Origin: an uncultured Clostridia bacterium
GTDB lineage: Bacteria > Bacillota > Clostridia > Oscillospirales > Acutalibacteraceae
Reading direction: 5' to 3'
Assembly: GCA_946183545.1 (NCBI GenBank)
Contig: CAMHCD010000005.1
Location: forward strand, 1 to 32,901
Length of the DNA: 32,901 nucleotides
A program made the translations under genes and the position numbers. Each line of letters begins with the position of its first letter. The first letter of the stretch is position 1. A model generated the notes under the pieces. The model saw nothing but the letters and a program-made list of their open reading frames with translations, was not told where the DNA came from and did not search any database. This document shows, one piece after another, positions 21,638-30,758 of the stretch.

Positions 21638-24600
21638 TTATCTGGTCAGGTTGTCCTGACGGAAGAACAGGAAGCCGCGCAGAACGTTGATAAAGTCGTT
21701 TACATACTTTTCGTTGCTGGCGTTCCAGAAGAATCCGAGACGGGCAAGGATCTGGGTGGTGTAGTGAGAGTTACAGTTGAGCGCGGTGATCTTCTTGCCG
21801 TGGGCGGTGTTCATGTAGGCGGTCATGCTCGAGAGGATGGCTGCCTTGTCGGGATCCTGCTGGGCTTCGTTCAGCGCGTCACGGAACACCTCGTATTCAA
21901 CAAATTCGATATTCGATCCGCTCTTGTTCATCTGACGGATGATATCTCCGAGCGGAAGGGTGTGGTTGTTTACGGCGTTGAATACGCAGCATTCCCTCGG
22001 GGTCTTGGCGAGCTTTAAGAAGGCTTCGCAGGAGCGGTCGATCGGACCCATGCAAACTTGGTTTTCGATCATCGCGTAGGGGAAGCAGCCAAGCAGACCG
22101 TAGGAACGCAGACGACCCATAAAGTTGTTTGTCAGGAAGTTGATCTGGAACTCGCCGTCGGACTCACGCGCGGCAAGGGTGCCTACGCGGATGACCTTGC
22201 CGTCAAGACCTTCGGTTACCGCTTCAAGGAGCTTTCGCTCACCCATAAGCTTTGAGGAAGTGTATTTATTATCGAGCGTCTGACCGTAGTAGAGCGACTG
22301 TTCGTCGAGCTCTCTGCGGCTGAGCTTGGTGACGTCGTCGGTAGTACCGGCAACGGAGATCGTGGAAAAGTGGATCAGGCGCGCATCGATCTTTTTGCAC
22401 AGCTTGATACAGTTGACGACACCGCCGACGTTGATGTCCTCGATGTCGGTTCCGTTGGAGAAGTGCTTGACGTTCGCGGCGCAGTTGAATACCGTGTCAA
22501 CGTCCATCTTCTCAAACGGTTCAAAGGAGGCGTAGTCTGTGACGTCGCCGTTGAACACCTCAACGCGTTCGCGAATAGCGTCGTCAAGGTCGCCGCCGAA
22601 GTAGTAGTACATTATGTTTTCAAGGCGTTCCTTGGCGGTGTCGAACTGACCGCGGCGGATCATGCAGTACGCCTTGCCGGTTTCGTTCTTTAAGAATTCC
22701 GCAAGCAGATGAGCGCCCATGTAGCCGATAGCGCCGGTGATCAGTACGTTTCCGAGCTCGCGCATTTCACCGGACTTAAAGGAGTCTACATTGTTCTTTG
22801 CAAGAACGTCGTTGATCGCGGTGTAGTCGTAGTCGTCAAAGTCAAACAGCTTGTTGGTGTCGTTGACCTCGCCGTCCTTAAAGAGCTCCGCAAGCGCGCG
22901 GGGCGTGGTGTATTTGAATACGTCGCCATAGGTTATCTCAAAGCCGTTTTCGGACGCGTCAAGTACCACAGAGGTTACGATAAGCGAGGTGCCGCCGATC
23001 TCAAAGAAGTCGTCGGTAGCGCCTACCTTGTCAAGCTTCAATACCTTCTTGAAGGATTCACAGAAGAATTCCTCGGTCTTGTTGGCGGGAGCTACATATT
23101 CGCCGAGGCTTACCGGTACCGGCTCGGGGAGCTTCTTGACGTCGGTCTTGCCGTTTGCGGTGATGGGCATATCGTTCATTTGCAGATACGCCGTCGGCAC
23201 CATATAGTGGGTCAGGTGCTTTTTCAACTCGTCGCGAAGTGAGTCGATGTCGATCTCCCTGTCGGCGGTGAAGTAAGCGCACAGATTGTCCTGACCGTTT
23301 AATTTGCGGATGATAACAGCTACTTTTTTGATGTGCGGCTGAGCGGCAATAAGACCTTCGATCTCGCCGAGCTCGATGCGCAGTCCTCTCAGCTTGACCT
23401 GGTTGTCCAGTCTGCCGAGGATATAGACGTTTCCGTCCTTGTCCCACTTGGCGTAGTCGCCCGAGCGGTACATGCGCTCACCGTTGTAGGTGACAAAGGC
23501 TTCGGCTGTCTTTTCGGGCAGATTGCGGTAGCCGCGGGCTACGCCCACGCCGCCGATATACAGCTCGCCGATAACTCCGTACGGAGCCGGATCGCCGAAC
23601 TTGTCAACGATGATCTCGTGGTAGTTGAGCAGCGGCCTGCCGACGGTGACATAGTCGGCGTTTGTCAAATCAGCCGCGTTACAGGACACGGTGATCTCGG
23701 TGGGACCGTAGGTGTTGACTATGCTGATAGTGTCGGAGCATTCCTTTATGCTGTCTCTCAGTGACATCGGATAGCCCTCGCCGCCGGACATAACGAGCTT
23801 GCATTTCGACAGCGCTTCCTTGAACGGAGCGTAGTCCATGTACTGCTGTAAACGCGAGGGTGTGGCGTTAATACAGTCAACGTCGTATTTCGCCATCAGC
23901 TCCGCGAGCGCACGGGGATCGTTCATCTCGTCCTCGCCGGCGAACACCAGCGTCTTGCCGTTGCAGAACGCGGCGGTGTGCTCCTTGAAGGACATATCAA
24001 AGGAGATGGTGGTGACGCTGAGATAGGTGGATACGTTGTGTTTTATATGATACATATGGATGTTTGCCGGGTGGGGCATAAGGTAGTTGCAAATACCCTT
24101 GTGGCGCAGCATAACGCCCTTGGGTTTTCCGGTCGAGCCGGAGGTATAGATCATGTAGCTGAGTTCATCATCACTCATCTCTACGTCGGGGTTAGAGGTG
24201 TTGTCGCCTATCAGTATATCGGCGACGTTGATAGCTTTTTCGGCAGGATAGTCCGCAAGCTTGTCCGCGGTGGTGATGATGAAGGAGGCTTCGGAATCGG
24301 TGATTATGTGGTTGATCCTGTCGGCAGGATATTGAGGATCGCAGGGGATGAACGCCGCGCCTGCCTTGTTGACGCCGAACATACAGCTAAAGAAGCAGCT
24401 CTCTCTGGGCAGCAGCAGGGCAACGCTGTCGCCGGTCTTGATGCCCTTGCCTATCAGGTTGTGGGCTACGATGTTTGCGCTTTCGTTGAGCTCGCGGAAG
24501 GTGAGTGTCTTGTCCTGAGCGATCAGTGCCGTTTTGTCCGCGTTTTCCGCGGCGGCTTTCTCAAACAGCTTGTGCAGCAGGGTTACGGTCGGTTCCTCGG

Positions 24601-27571
24601 TTGCCGCTGTTTTGAAGCTGTCGAGCTTCTCCTGCTGATCGGCAGGCAGCTCCAGCGCGTGGCGGACGGTCATGGCGTCGCCGGAGAGCAGCGAGATAGT
24701 GTGCCTGATCTGACCGATGAAGTTTTCGATAACAACGTCGTCGAACAGCTCGGAGGAATACTGTACCATAAAGTGCAGACCCTTTGCTCCCTTGCGGATA
24801 ACTATTCCGATGTCGCGGCTCATCTTCTGGAGCGGAGCGTATAGCTCAACGCTCAGACCGTTTTCTTCGTAAGCGGGCGGATTCCACATGAAGTTTACGC
24901 TTACGTCAAAGATCGGGTTGCGTGATTCGTCGCGCTGCTTTACAAATTCTGCAACGACCTCCTCAAACGGCAGTGAAGCGCCGTAGGTCGCGTTGCGGAC
25001 AGCCTCGCTTACGGAGACGAGATAATCGGAGATCGCGGCGGCTCTTGTGGGCTTTACACGCACGGGCGCGGTGTTGACGAACATACCGATCACATTGTCC
25101 GCGTCGTTCGGGCGCATATTGGTCGGGATGCCGAGGACAACGTCCTCGGAAGCGGTATATTTGCCCAAAACCATCGAAACGGCGGAGAATATCAGCTCGA
25201 ACTCGGTCACGCTGTAGCGGCGCGCTGTGTTGTCAATGGCTTTGAGTTCTTCGTTGTTGTAGTCAAAGGTGATCTCGCGGTCGGAAAGGGGATGGACCTT
25301 CGGACGCTTGCCCTTGACGGGCATTTCGTTGACGGGTACGCCGTCTTTGAACAGCTCCTTGTAGAATGCCATTCCGCTGTCGTGCTTGTCCTCGACGCTG
25401 TCGTCGTAGAGGTCGGAAAGGTCGATCTCGGATGCGGTGACCTCGTTGCCGTTCAGTCCCTCTATCAGTTCGCTGACAAAGGTCTTTGCGGAGCCGCCGT
25501 CAAAGGCGATGTGGTGGATAGCGAGGTGCAGGATAATACTGCCGTCCGATACGGTGTACAGCGTCGGGCGTACGGGGATGCCGGTGTTAAGGTTAAACGG
25601 CTCTGCGTAGCTGTCGATGATCGCAATGACCTCCTCACGGCTCTCGGCTGTCTTTTCGACGATCTCGGGGAGCTTGTCCGAAAGGATGCGGACGGGCAGT
25701 CCGTTTTCCTCTCCGTAGTAGGAGGTAAACGCCTCATGCGCCTTGAATACGGCGTTGAGCGAGGCTTTGACGGTCTCGATATCTGAGCCCTTGATGATGG
25801 CGGCGATGTTGAGATTATATACTGTGGAGTTCTCGTTGAGCTTTTGCTCAAGGTACATTCCGCGCTCGAAGGGAGTAAGCGGATAGACTCTGGATTTTTT
25901 GCTTTTCTTGACGCGGGCTTTCGCGCTTGCCTTCTTGATAAGCAGGCGTTCTATCATGCGCGGAGACTTGCCGGCAAATATATCGGCGGTAGAAATCTTG
26001 TATACGCCGCATTTTTCGGCGACCATAGCGCACTTGATCGAGTCGCCTCCGAGCGCAAAGAAGTCATCGTCCACGCCGACGTTCTCAACGCCGAGGACGG
26101 CTTCAAACGCGGAGCAGAGAACTTTCTGCATATCGGTTTCGGGAGCGATGTATTCGTTTTTGAAGCTGCCTGCTTCGGGAGCCTGCAAAGCGTTTCTGTC
26201 GAGCTTGCCGTTTGCGTTGACTGGCAGCTTGTCGAGCTTAACAAAGAACGCGGGGATCATATATGACGGGAGCTTTTCGCTGATTGCGGCTTTCAGATCC
26301 TCCGGGTCTACGGGAGAATCCTCCACATAGTAGGCTACCAAATAAACCTGATTGTACTGGTTTTTAAAGTCCTTTAACGCGGCGTCGCGGATGCCGTCGG
26401 TATTCTTGATGATGGCTTCGATCTCGCCGGGCTCTACGCGCTGACCGTTGATCTTGACCATCCAGTCCTTGCGGTTGAGGAAGAGGATGTTGCCGTCGTC
26501 AAGGCGTTTTACGATATCGCCGGTCTTGAGCATCGTGTCAAAGCCGTCGCGCTCCTTGAAGGGATTATCGACAAAGGTTTTTGCGGTCTGCTCCTCAAGG
26601 TGCAGATAGCCGTCGGAAAAGATACCTGAAAGGCAGAGCTCGCCTTCTTCGGCTTCTTTGCCGTTTTCGTCGAGGATATAAGCGTGCACGTCGCCGAAGG
26701 GCTTGCCGATCGGCGTGTTGTCAAGGGGCTTCTCTATCTTATACGCCAGTACCGCGCCTGCGGATTCGGTCTGACCGTACATGACGTAGATCTCGTATTC
26801 GTCGCTGTAGATGTTCGATACTCGTTCACTGCCGGTAAAGACATATTTCAGCGAATCGCCCTTTTGCTTGAAAACGCGCAGCATCTTTGGGCTGATGAAG
26901 GTACGGTTGATTTGATTATCGTATATATAGTCCGCCAGCAGCACAGGATCGCGCATTGCTTCAAACGGCATGAGGTATGCCGAGATAAGCGCGCACAGCG
27001 GCGCAAAAACGCCCTGTACCGACGCGACAAAGGTGAACGGCGCGCCGAGCGCGGCACGGCTGCCCTCGGGAACGTTATTATAGTTGATATAGCGCATGAC
27101 GGAGTCGCAGATGCCGGCGTGTGAATGCAGAACTCCCTTGGGTTTTCCGGTTGAGCCGGAGGTGTAGATCAAGAGCGAGGGGTCGGTAGGATCGGGGTAG
27201 ACTATCTCTTCGATCGGAGCTTCTTTATCGATCCCTCTCAGGAACTTTTCATTGATAGTTGCCTTTGCCTGACAGTTCTCACGAATATACGCAAGACGAT
27301 CCTCGGGGTAGGTAGGGGATAGGGGCGCAAAAGCCGCGCCGACCATCCATACGGCGTACATCGAAGCGATGTATTCCTTGTTGCGCGGCAGTTCAATAGT
27401 TACGAAATCACGTCGCGAAACCCCAAGCCGGCTGAGCTTTGAGGCTATCCTGCGAGCCGCAAGATCAAATTCTTTGAATGTGTAAGCGGTGTTTGAAACG
27501 CTGTCGTTGATAATAGGAAAGTCAGGGTGTTCTCTGACGTTCTGAACAATTCTTTTCATAATGCCATCCAT
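21638..27571 (-). CDS. Nonribosomal peptide synthetase, A-T-C-A-T-R
   Basis: A 1,977-residue synthetase. From ATG 27571 (8 bases after AAGGAG; GTG 27580 abuts that site), the order is: A1 (about 10-465; YTSGSTGKPKG near 136, YGQTES); carrier T1 with LGGDS, Ser 511; condensation domain (about 563-980) with the active HHIAFDG motif at 686-692; A2 (about 1000-1480; FDMS, YGPTE); T2 with IGGTS, Ser 1529; and a terminal thioester reductase with NAD(P)H motif TGAIGYMG at 1612-1619 and Thr 1737/Tyr 1770/Lys 1774. It should join two units and release an aldehyde or alcohol; if both are amino acids, the aldehyde can cyclise to a pyrazinone. A1 has Val where amino-acid-activating domains have Asp235. 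No PPTase gene is present. Confidence 0.95.
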   Translation of the reverse strand: MDGIMKRIVQNVREHPDFPIINDSVSNTAYTFKEFDLAARRIASKLSRLGVSRRDFVTIELPRNKEYIASMYAVWMVGAAFAPLSPTYPEDRLAYIRENCQAKATINEKFLRGIDKEAPIEEIVYPDPTDPSLLIYTSGSTGKPKGVLHSHAGICDSVMRYINYNNVPEGSRAALGAPFTFVASVQGVFAPLCALISAYLMPFEAMRDPVLLADYIYDNQINRTFISPKMLRVFKQKGDSLKYVFTGSERVSNIYSDEYEIYVMYGQTESAGAVLAYKIEKPLDNTPIGKPFGDVHAYILDENGKEAEEGELCLSGIFSDGYLHLEEQTAKTFVDNPFKERDGFDTMLKTGDIVKRLDDGNILFLNRKDWMVKINGQRVEPGEIEAIIKNTDGIRDAALKDFKNQYNQVYLVAYYVEDSPVDPEDLKAAISEKLPSYMIPAFFVKLDKLPVNANGKLDRNALQAPEAGSFKNEYIAPETDMQKVLCSAFEAVLGVENVGVDDDFFALGGDSIKCAMVAEKCGVYKISTADIFAGKSPRMIERLLIKKASAKARVKKSKKSRVYPLTPFERGMYLEQKLNENSTVYNLNIAAIIKGSDIETVKASLNAVFKAHEAFTSYYGEENGLPVRILSDKLPEIVEKTAESREEVIAIIDSYAEPFNLNTGIPVRPTLYTVSDGSIILHLAIHHIAFDGGSAKTFVSELIEGLNGNEVTASEIDLSDLYDDSVEDKHDSGMAFYKELFKDGVPVNEMPVKGKRPKVHPLSDREITFDYNNEELKAIDNTARRYSVTEFELIFSAVSMVLGKYTASEDVVLGIPTNMRPNDADNVIGMFVNTAPVRVKPTRAAAISDYLVSVSEAVRNATYGASLPFEEVVAEFVKQRDESRNPIFDVSVNFMWNPPAYEENGLSVELYAPLQKMSRDIGIVIRKGAKGLHFMVQYSSELFDDVVIENFIGQIRHTISLLSGDAMTVRHALELPADQQEKLDSFKTAATEEPTVTLLHKLFEKAAAENADKTALIAQDKTLTFRELNESANIVAHNLIGKGIKTGDSVALLLPRESCFFSCMFGVNKAGAAFIPCDPQYPADRINHIITDSEASFIITTADKLADYPAEKAINVADILIGDNTSNPDVEMSDDELSYMIYTSGSTGKPKGVMLRHKGICNYLMPHPANIHMYHIKHNVSTYLSVTTISFDMSFKEHTAAFCNGKTLVFAGEDEMNDPRALAELMAKYDVDCINATPSRLQQYMDYAPFKEALSKCKLVMSGGEGYPMSLRDSIKECSDTISIVNTYGPTEITVSCNAADLTNADYVTVGRPLLNYHEIIVDKFGDPAPYGVIGELYIGGVGVARGYRNLPEKTAEAFVTYNGERMYRSGDYAKWDKDGNVYILGRLDNQVKLRGLRIELGEIEGLIAAQPHIKKVAVIIRKLNGQDNLCAYFTADREIDIDSLRDELKKHLTHYMVPTAYLQMNDMPITANGKTDVKKLPEPVPVSLGEYVAPANKTEEFFCESFKKVLKLDKVGATDDFFEIGGTSLIVTSVVLDASENGFEITYGDVFKYTTPRALAELFKDGEVNDTNKLFDFDDYDYTAINDVLAKNNVDSFKSGEMRELGNVLITGAIGYMGAHLLAEFLKNETGKAYCMIRRGQFDTAKERLENIMYYYFGGDLDDAIRERVEVFNGDVTDYASFEPFEKMDVDTVFNCAANVKHFSNGTDIEDINVGGVVNCIKLCKKIDARLIHFSTISVAGTTDDVTKLSRRELDEQSLYYGQTLDNKYTSSKLMGERKLLEAVTEGLDGKVIRVGTLAARESDGEFQINFLTNNFMGRLRSYGLLGCFPYAMIENQVCMGPIDRSCEAFLKLAKTPRECCVFNAVNNHTLPLGDIIRQMNKSGSNIEFVEYEVFRDALNEAQQDPDKAAILSSMTAYMNTAHGKKITALNCNSHYTTQILARLGFFWNASNEKYVNDFINVLRGFLFFRQDNLTR

Positions 27572-27605
27572 GGGTATCACTCCTTATGTATAATTAATCA
27601 TTTAA

Positions 27606-27634
27606 ATTATAATATATTTCTTGGCAATTGTCAC
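27606..27634 (-). promoter_or_regulatory. Sigma-A promoter of the NRPS operon
   Basis: On the minus strand GTGACA (27634-27629) is 17 bases from a perfect TATAAT (27611-27606), followed by AT-rich sequence and a leader of about 28 bases. It is a housekeeping-type promoter, so the phosphorelay proteins of the operon are not obviously needed for its own transcription. Confidence 0.75.
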
Positions 27635-27740
27635 TAACTTTTCGGAATTTTAAAGCAATTTTTGAAAAATATCGTTAATCAAATCTAAAAGATCGTTTGC
27701 ATTTTATTAGGTATCGGTACAAAGTCTGTCCGGAAATAAT

Positions 27741-27785
27741 AAAAACAAAGACCTCGGTTAGCGAATCCGCTTTTCCGAGGCCTTT
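27741..27785 (-). terminator. Rho-independent terminator of the oxidoreductase gene
   Basis: On the minus strand an 11 bp stem with one mismatch (27785-27775 with 27757-27747), a 17-base loop and a following TTTTT tract lie directly after the oxidoreductase stop. The other side is also T-rich on the plus strand. Confidence 0.75.
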
Positions 27786-27788
27786 TTA

Positions 27789-28337
27789 TTATTTTAACTT
27801 GTTTATTTCGCGGGTCAGTATCTCCTCCGCGTCATTGCCGGCTATGTCGAGCATTTCTGCTTTTACCAAATGCGTTTTCGGGATCCCAAAGAAGTTTTTG
27901 GCAAGACTCTCGATATAGCAGTAGCTGTAGGTCGGGTCATAGGGACCGCCTGCGGTTGTGACGTAATAAAGTTCGTTTGCCCTGCATAAGCCGACGGGCA
28001 TCCCGTTTTCGTTATAAGCGGATACGATTCCCGTGACATAGATGTTTTCGATATAAGTTTTCAGCAGCGCGGGAAAGGATAGATCCCAATACGGCGCGGC
28101 TATTACGATAATGTCGGCAGAAGCAAATTGCTTGGCGCGGTCAAACATCCCGTCGCTGTAATTATTTTGCTCTATCATCTCGGTTCGTCTGTTAAGGTTT
28201 TCTAAGTCAAGCGGACGCAGGTTTTCCTTATAGAGCTCCAGCTCGGTATACTCTCCTCCGAGCTTTTGCAAAACGGCTTTTGCCAGTCTGTTTGTCCTCG
28301 ATACTTTTCTTATACAGGAGTTGATATAAAGAATCAT
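27789..28337 (-). CDS. Flavodoxin-fold NAD(P)H oxidoreductase (AzoR-like)
   Basis: A 182-residue protein of the flavodoxin_2/NADPH-quinone reductase family, which binds FMN and reduces quinones, azo dyes or similar acceptors. Visible features are the phosphate-binding start (YINSCIRKVSRTNRLAKAVL), the flavin-ring segment APYWDLSFPALLKTYIENI, and YVTTAGGPYDPTYSYCY near residue 130, comparable to the AzoR 'sRGG.Y' loop. The length is close to the family norm of 180-210. It is a single-gene unit with its own promoter and terminator. Confidence 0.85.
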   Translation of the reverse strand: MILYINSCIRKVSRTNRLAKAVLQKLGGEYTELELYKENLRPLDLENLNRRTEMIEQNNYSDGMFDRAKQFASADIIVIAAPYWDLSFPALLKTYIENIYVTGIVSAYNENGMPVGLCRANELYYVTTAGGPYDPTYSYCYIESLAKNFFGIPKTHLVKAEMLDIAGNDAEEILTREINKLK

Positions 28338-28380
28338 AACTGTATTTCTTACCCCTTTCTTAAACGGCGTGTCATTTTTT

Positions 28381-28408
28381 ATTGTACCCTCAGATGCTTG
28401 AAAGTCAA
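28381..28408 (-). promoter_or_regulatory. Promoter of the oxidoreductase gene
   Basis: On the minus strand TTGACT (28408-28403) is 16 bases from TACAAT (28386-28381). It lies about 45 bases before the ATG, with an AAAGGGG motif in between. Confidence 0.65.
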
Positions 28409-28438
28409 GGCTTTAATAAGTCAAAAACACCTGTTGTA

Positions 28439-29188
28439 TCAATTCATGTTATATTCTTCAAGCAAATTGTAAATGCCGTCCTCAGACAGCACACCGCGTT
28501 TCAGCTTTTCGGGGAGCAAGCCTGCACTGTCTACTTCAAAATCCTGCTTCCACTCATCACTTGCGTAATATGACTCCAACTCTTTTATCAGGCTTTGAAG
28601 GCGTTCGGGATCATTTCCGGCGCGCAGTAATTGCTCCGCTTTTTGCATAGCGATTTCGTAGTGAAGGATCCGCTGCAATCGGATAAACTGCGCCTTTACC
28701 TCCTGAGTGTCTTTGAATTCGCATAAACAAGCGCCTTGCAGCTTGCGGTAATCCTCGTTCAGGTCCTCGGGCATAAGCAGATGGAATTCCATCGAGAGTA
28801 TATGGTCGTCGATCTCAAAGATTTTCCGGCGCTCAGCATTGGTCAGCTCTCTGCCGATAAAGTGTTCCCATATAACGCCCTGCAATCTTTCCTCTGCCTG
28901 TAAGTATGCCGGAATATGCTTCTTTACAGGGCGCGTAACATCGCACAGATAAGCCTCGCTCGCGTCGTGCAGTAAACAGCCGAGGATGACTTCCAAAGAA
29001 TATCCGCGCTCGATAGCTTCCCCGGCACAAGCGATGCTGTGCTGCGCGACGGAATAAAAGTGCTTAAAATGTCCGTTAGCCCTGCAAATAAGCGACAGCG
29101 CGTGGGCGATGTCTTCTATATCGATATCCTGCTGATTGGGGTTCAAAGGATAAAAGTGTTTGCCTGTTACAGTGGTAATATAGCTCAT
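28439..29188 (-). CDS. HD-domain phosphohydrolase (YfbR-like)
   Basis: A 249-residue HD-superfamily metal phosphohydrolase. The metal-binding histidines and aspartates are in FYSVAQHSI, CLLHDASEAYLCDVTRPVK and the later IDDHILSMEF helix, the pattern of the YfbR/dNMP 5'-nucleotidase type. The start ATG 29188 follows AGGAGCGGAG; the frame is open for 100 codons upstream but that part has no coding character and contains the promoter. The last 60 residues (EWKQDFEVDSAGLLPEKLKRG) are an extension beyond the HD core. The substrate, perhaps a nucleotide, is inferred from family only. Confidence 0.82.
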   Translation of the reverse strand: MSYITTVTGKHFYPLNPNQQDIDIEDIAHALSLICRANGHFKHFYSVAQHSIACAGEAIERGYSLEVILGCLLHDASEAYLCDVTRPVKKHIPAYLQAEERLQGVIWEHFIGRELTNAERRKIFEIDDHILSMEFHLLMPEDLNEDYRKLQGACLCEFKDTQEVKAQFIRLQRILHYEIAMQKAEQLLRAGNDPERLQSLIKELESYYASDEWKQDFEVDSAGLLPEKLKRGVLSEDGIYNLLEEYNMN

Positions 29189-29216
29189 AAGCTCCGCTCC
29201 TGTTCGTTCTGATTCT

Positions 29217-29244
29217 ATTCTACAGCAAGCAGCCGGATTGTCAA
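29217..29244 (-). promoter_or_regulatory. Promoter of the HD phosphohydrolase gene
   Basis: On the minus strand a perfect TTGACA (29244-29239) is 16 bases from TAGAAT (29222-29217), 28 bases before the ATG at 29188. Confidence 0.75.
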
Positions 29245-29407
29245 GAAAGAAAATCAAAAATCCGTAATGGGTGCTGATCTGCGCATTGACTCCGACGTCC
29301 GATCGGCTTTTTGCGAGCAATGAGCTTGTGCTGTGTAACGAGCGCATCGGTACGCGGATTTTCTTTGCGATTATAGTTAAAATGCCTTTTTGCTTTGCCG
29401 TTAGGGA

Positions 29408-29436
29408 TAGACAAAAAGCCTTAAAAGTTGTATAAT
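29408..29436 (+). promoter_or_regulatory. Promoter of the galK-galT operon
   Basis: TAGACA (29408-29413) is 17 bases from a perfect TATAAT (29431-29436), with a leader of about 30 bases before galK. No clear operator palindrome or catabolite-repression site was seen around it. Confidence 0.8.
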
Positions 29437-29473
29437 CAATATATAAAATACTCATCGGTAGGATGGGATAAAC

Positions 29474-30748
29474 ATGAAGCTCAATCAAATAAAAAACAGC
29501 GATATATTTTCCCGAAAACTGACGCAGCTATACGGCTCTTGCGGTGACAGGCTTTCGCGTCAGACAGAGCGGTACCAAAATGCCTTAGATCGATTCTTTG
29601 AGATATTCAAGGGTGCAGACGAGGTCGATATTTTTTCCGCTCCCGGCAGGACGGAGATCGGCGGAAACCACACCGACCACCAGCGCGGCTGTGCGTTGGC
29701 GGCTGCTGTTGATCTTGATATCATAGCAGTAGTTTCTTTTAACGACGGCGGCGTGATCCGCGTGTACTCGGAGGGTTACGGCTTCAGCGAGGTCAAGCTT
29801 ACGGATCTGTCCGTACATGATGATGAAAAAGGCAGCTTTACCTCGCTTATACGCGGTGTAGCGTCAAGGTTTATTGATATGGGCGTACATATCGGCGGAA
29901 TCGATATGTACTGTGTATCCGATGTGCTTTCCGGCAGCGGATTGTCGTCCTCGGCGGCTTTTGAAACTCTGCTGTGCGCTGTTATCAATACAAAATATAA
30001 CGGCGGCATGGCTGACCCGATCGAAACGGCAAAGATCGGCAGGTACGCGGAAAACGTGTATTTCGGCAAAGGCAGCGGATTGCTGGATCAGCTTGCGTGC
30101 GCTGTGGGCGGGCTTGTGTTTATAGATTTCAAAGACGAGGAAACGCCGTATGTAAAAAAGATAGATTTTAACTTTGACAGCGCGGGATACGACCTGTGTA
30201 TAACGGATACGAAGGGCAGCCACGCCGGCCTTACTGACGACTATATCTCGGTGCCCGAAGAAATGAAACAGGTCGCCCGGTTTTTTAACAAAGAAGTTTT
30301 GAGAGAAGTTGACGAGGAGAGCTTTTATAACGCTATACCGAAGCTGTACGGCGTATGCTCAGACCGCGCGATACTGAGAGCCGCGCACTTTTTTAAAGAA
30401 AACGAACGCGCCTTTTTTGAGGCTAAGGCGCTTGAAGAAAATGATATCGAAAAGTTTTTATGCTTTTACAAACAGTCCGCCGGATCGTCGTCGGAGCTCC
30501 TGCAGAATTTATATTCCGCAAAATATCCGGAGAATCAAGGGATACCGCTCGCTATTATGATGAGCAGGCTCGTTTTGGGCGATGACGCCGCTGTCAGAGT
30601 CCACGGAGGCGGCTTTGCCGGTACGATACAGGCGTTTGTTCAAAAAGAAAAGACAGATGAATATATACAGAAGATGAACGCGCTGTTCGGCAAAGGAAGC
30701 TGCCGCGTGCTTTATATCCGTCCGACAGGACCGGCCAAGGTGATTTAG
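29474..30748 (+). CDS. galK: Galactokinase
   Basis: A 424-residue GHMP-family kinase that phosphorylates galactose at C1, the first step of the Leloir pathway. The galactokinase signature SAPGRTEIGGNHTDHQRG stands near residue 55, the ATP-binding loop VLSGSGLSSSAAFE near 155, and the third GHMP motif HGGGFAGTIQAF near 378. A leading stretch of about 50 residues precedes the signature, as is usual for the longer Firmicute forms. The ATG follows AGGATGGGAT. galT begins 10 bases after its stop; the two genes form one operon ended by a strong terminator. Confidence 0.95.
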   Translation: MKLNQIKNSDIFSRKLTQLYGSCGDRLSRQTERYQNALDRFFEIFKGADEVDIFSAPGRTEIGGNHTDHQRGCALAAAVDLDIIAVVSFNDGGVIRVYSEGYGFSEVKLTDLSVHDDEKGSFTSLIRGVASRFIDMGVHIGGIDMYCVSDVLSGSGLSSSAAFETLLCAVINTKYNGGMADPIETAKIGRYAENVYFGKGSGLLDQLACAVGGLVFIDFKDEETPYVKKIDFNFDSAGYDLCITDTKGSHAGLTDDYISVPEEMKQVARFFNKEVLREVDEESFYNAIPKLYGVCSDRAILRAAHFFKENERAFFEAKALEENDIEKFLCFYKQSAGSSSELLQNLYSAKYPENQGIPLAIMMSRLVLGDDAAVRVHGGGFAGTIQAFVQKEKTDEYIQKMNALFGKGSCRVLYIRPTGPAKVI

Positions 30749-30758
30749 GAGGTGCGCA

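Noticed and set aside
22709-23242. Long plus-strand open frames inside the NRPS, for example 177 residues here and 288 residues at 23978-24844
   Set aside because: They are antisense shadows of the NRPS codon usage, have no ribosome-binding sites, and show no family features; the NRPS motifs on the minus strand are continuous through them.
27640-27740. Cis-regulatory RNA upstream of the NRPS
   Set aside because: The predicted transcript starts near 27599, leaving a leader of about 28 bases; the AT-rich stretch above it is upstream of the promoter and shows no stable structure beyond the oxidoreductase terminator.
29189-29473. Extension of the HD-domain frame upstream by 100 codons
   Set aside because: The upstream part lacks coding character and holds the TTGACA/TAGAAT promoter; a clear ribosome-binding site fixes the start at 29188.
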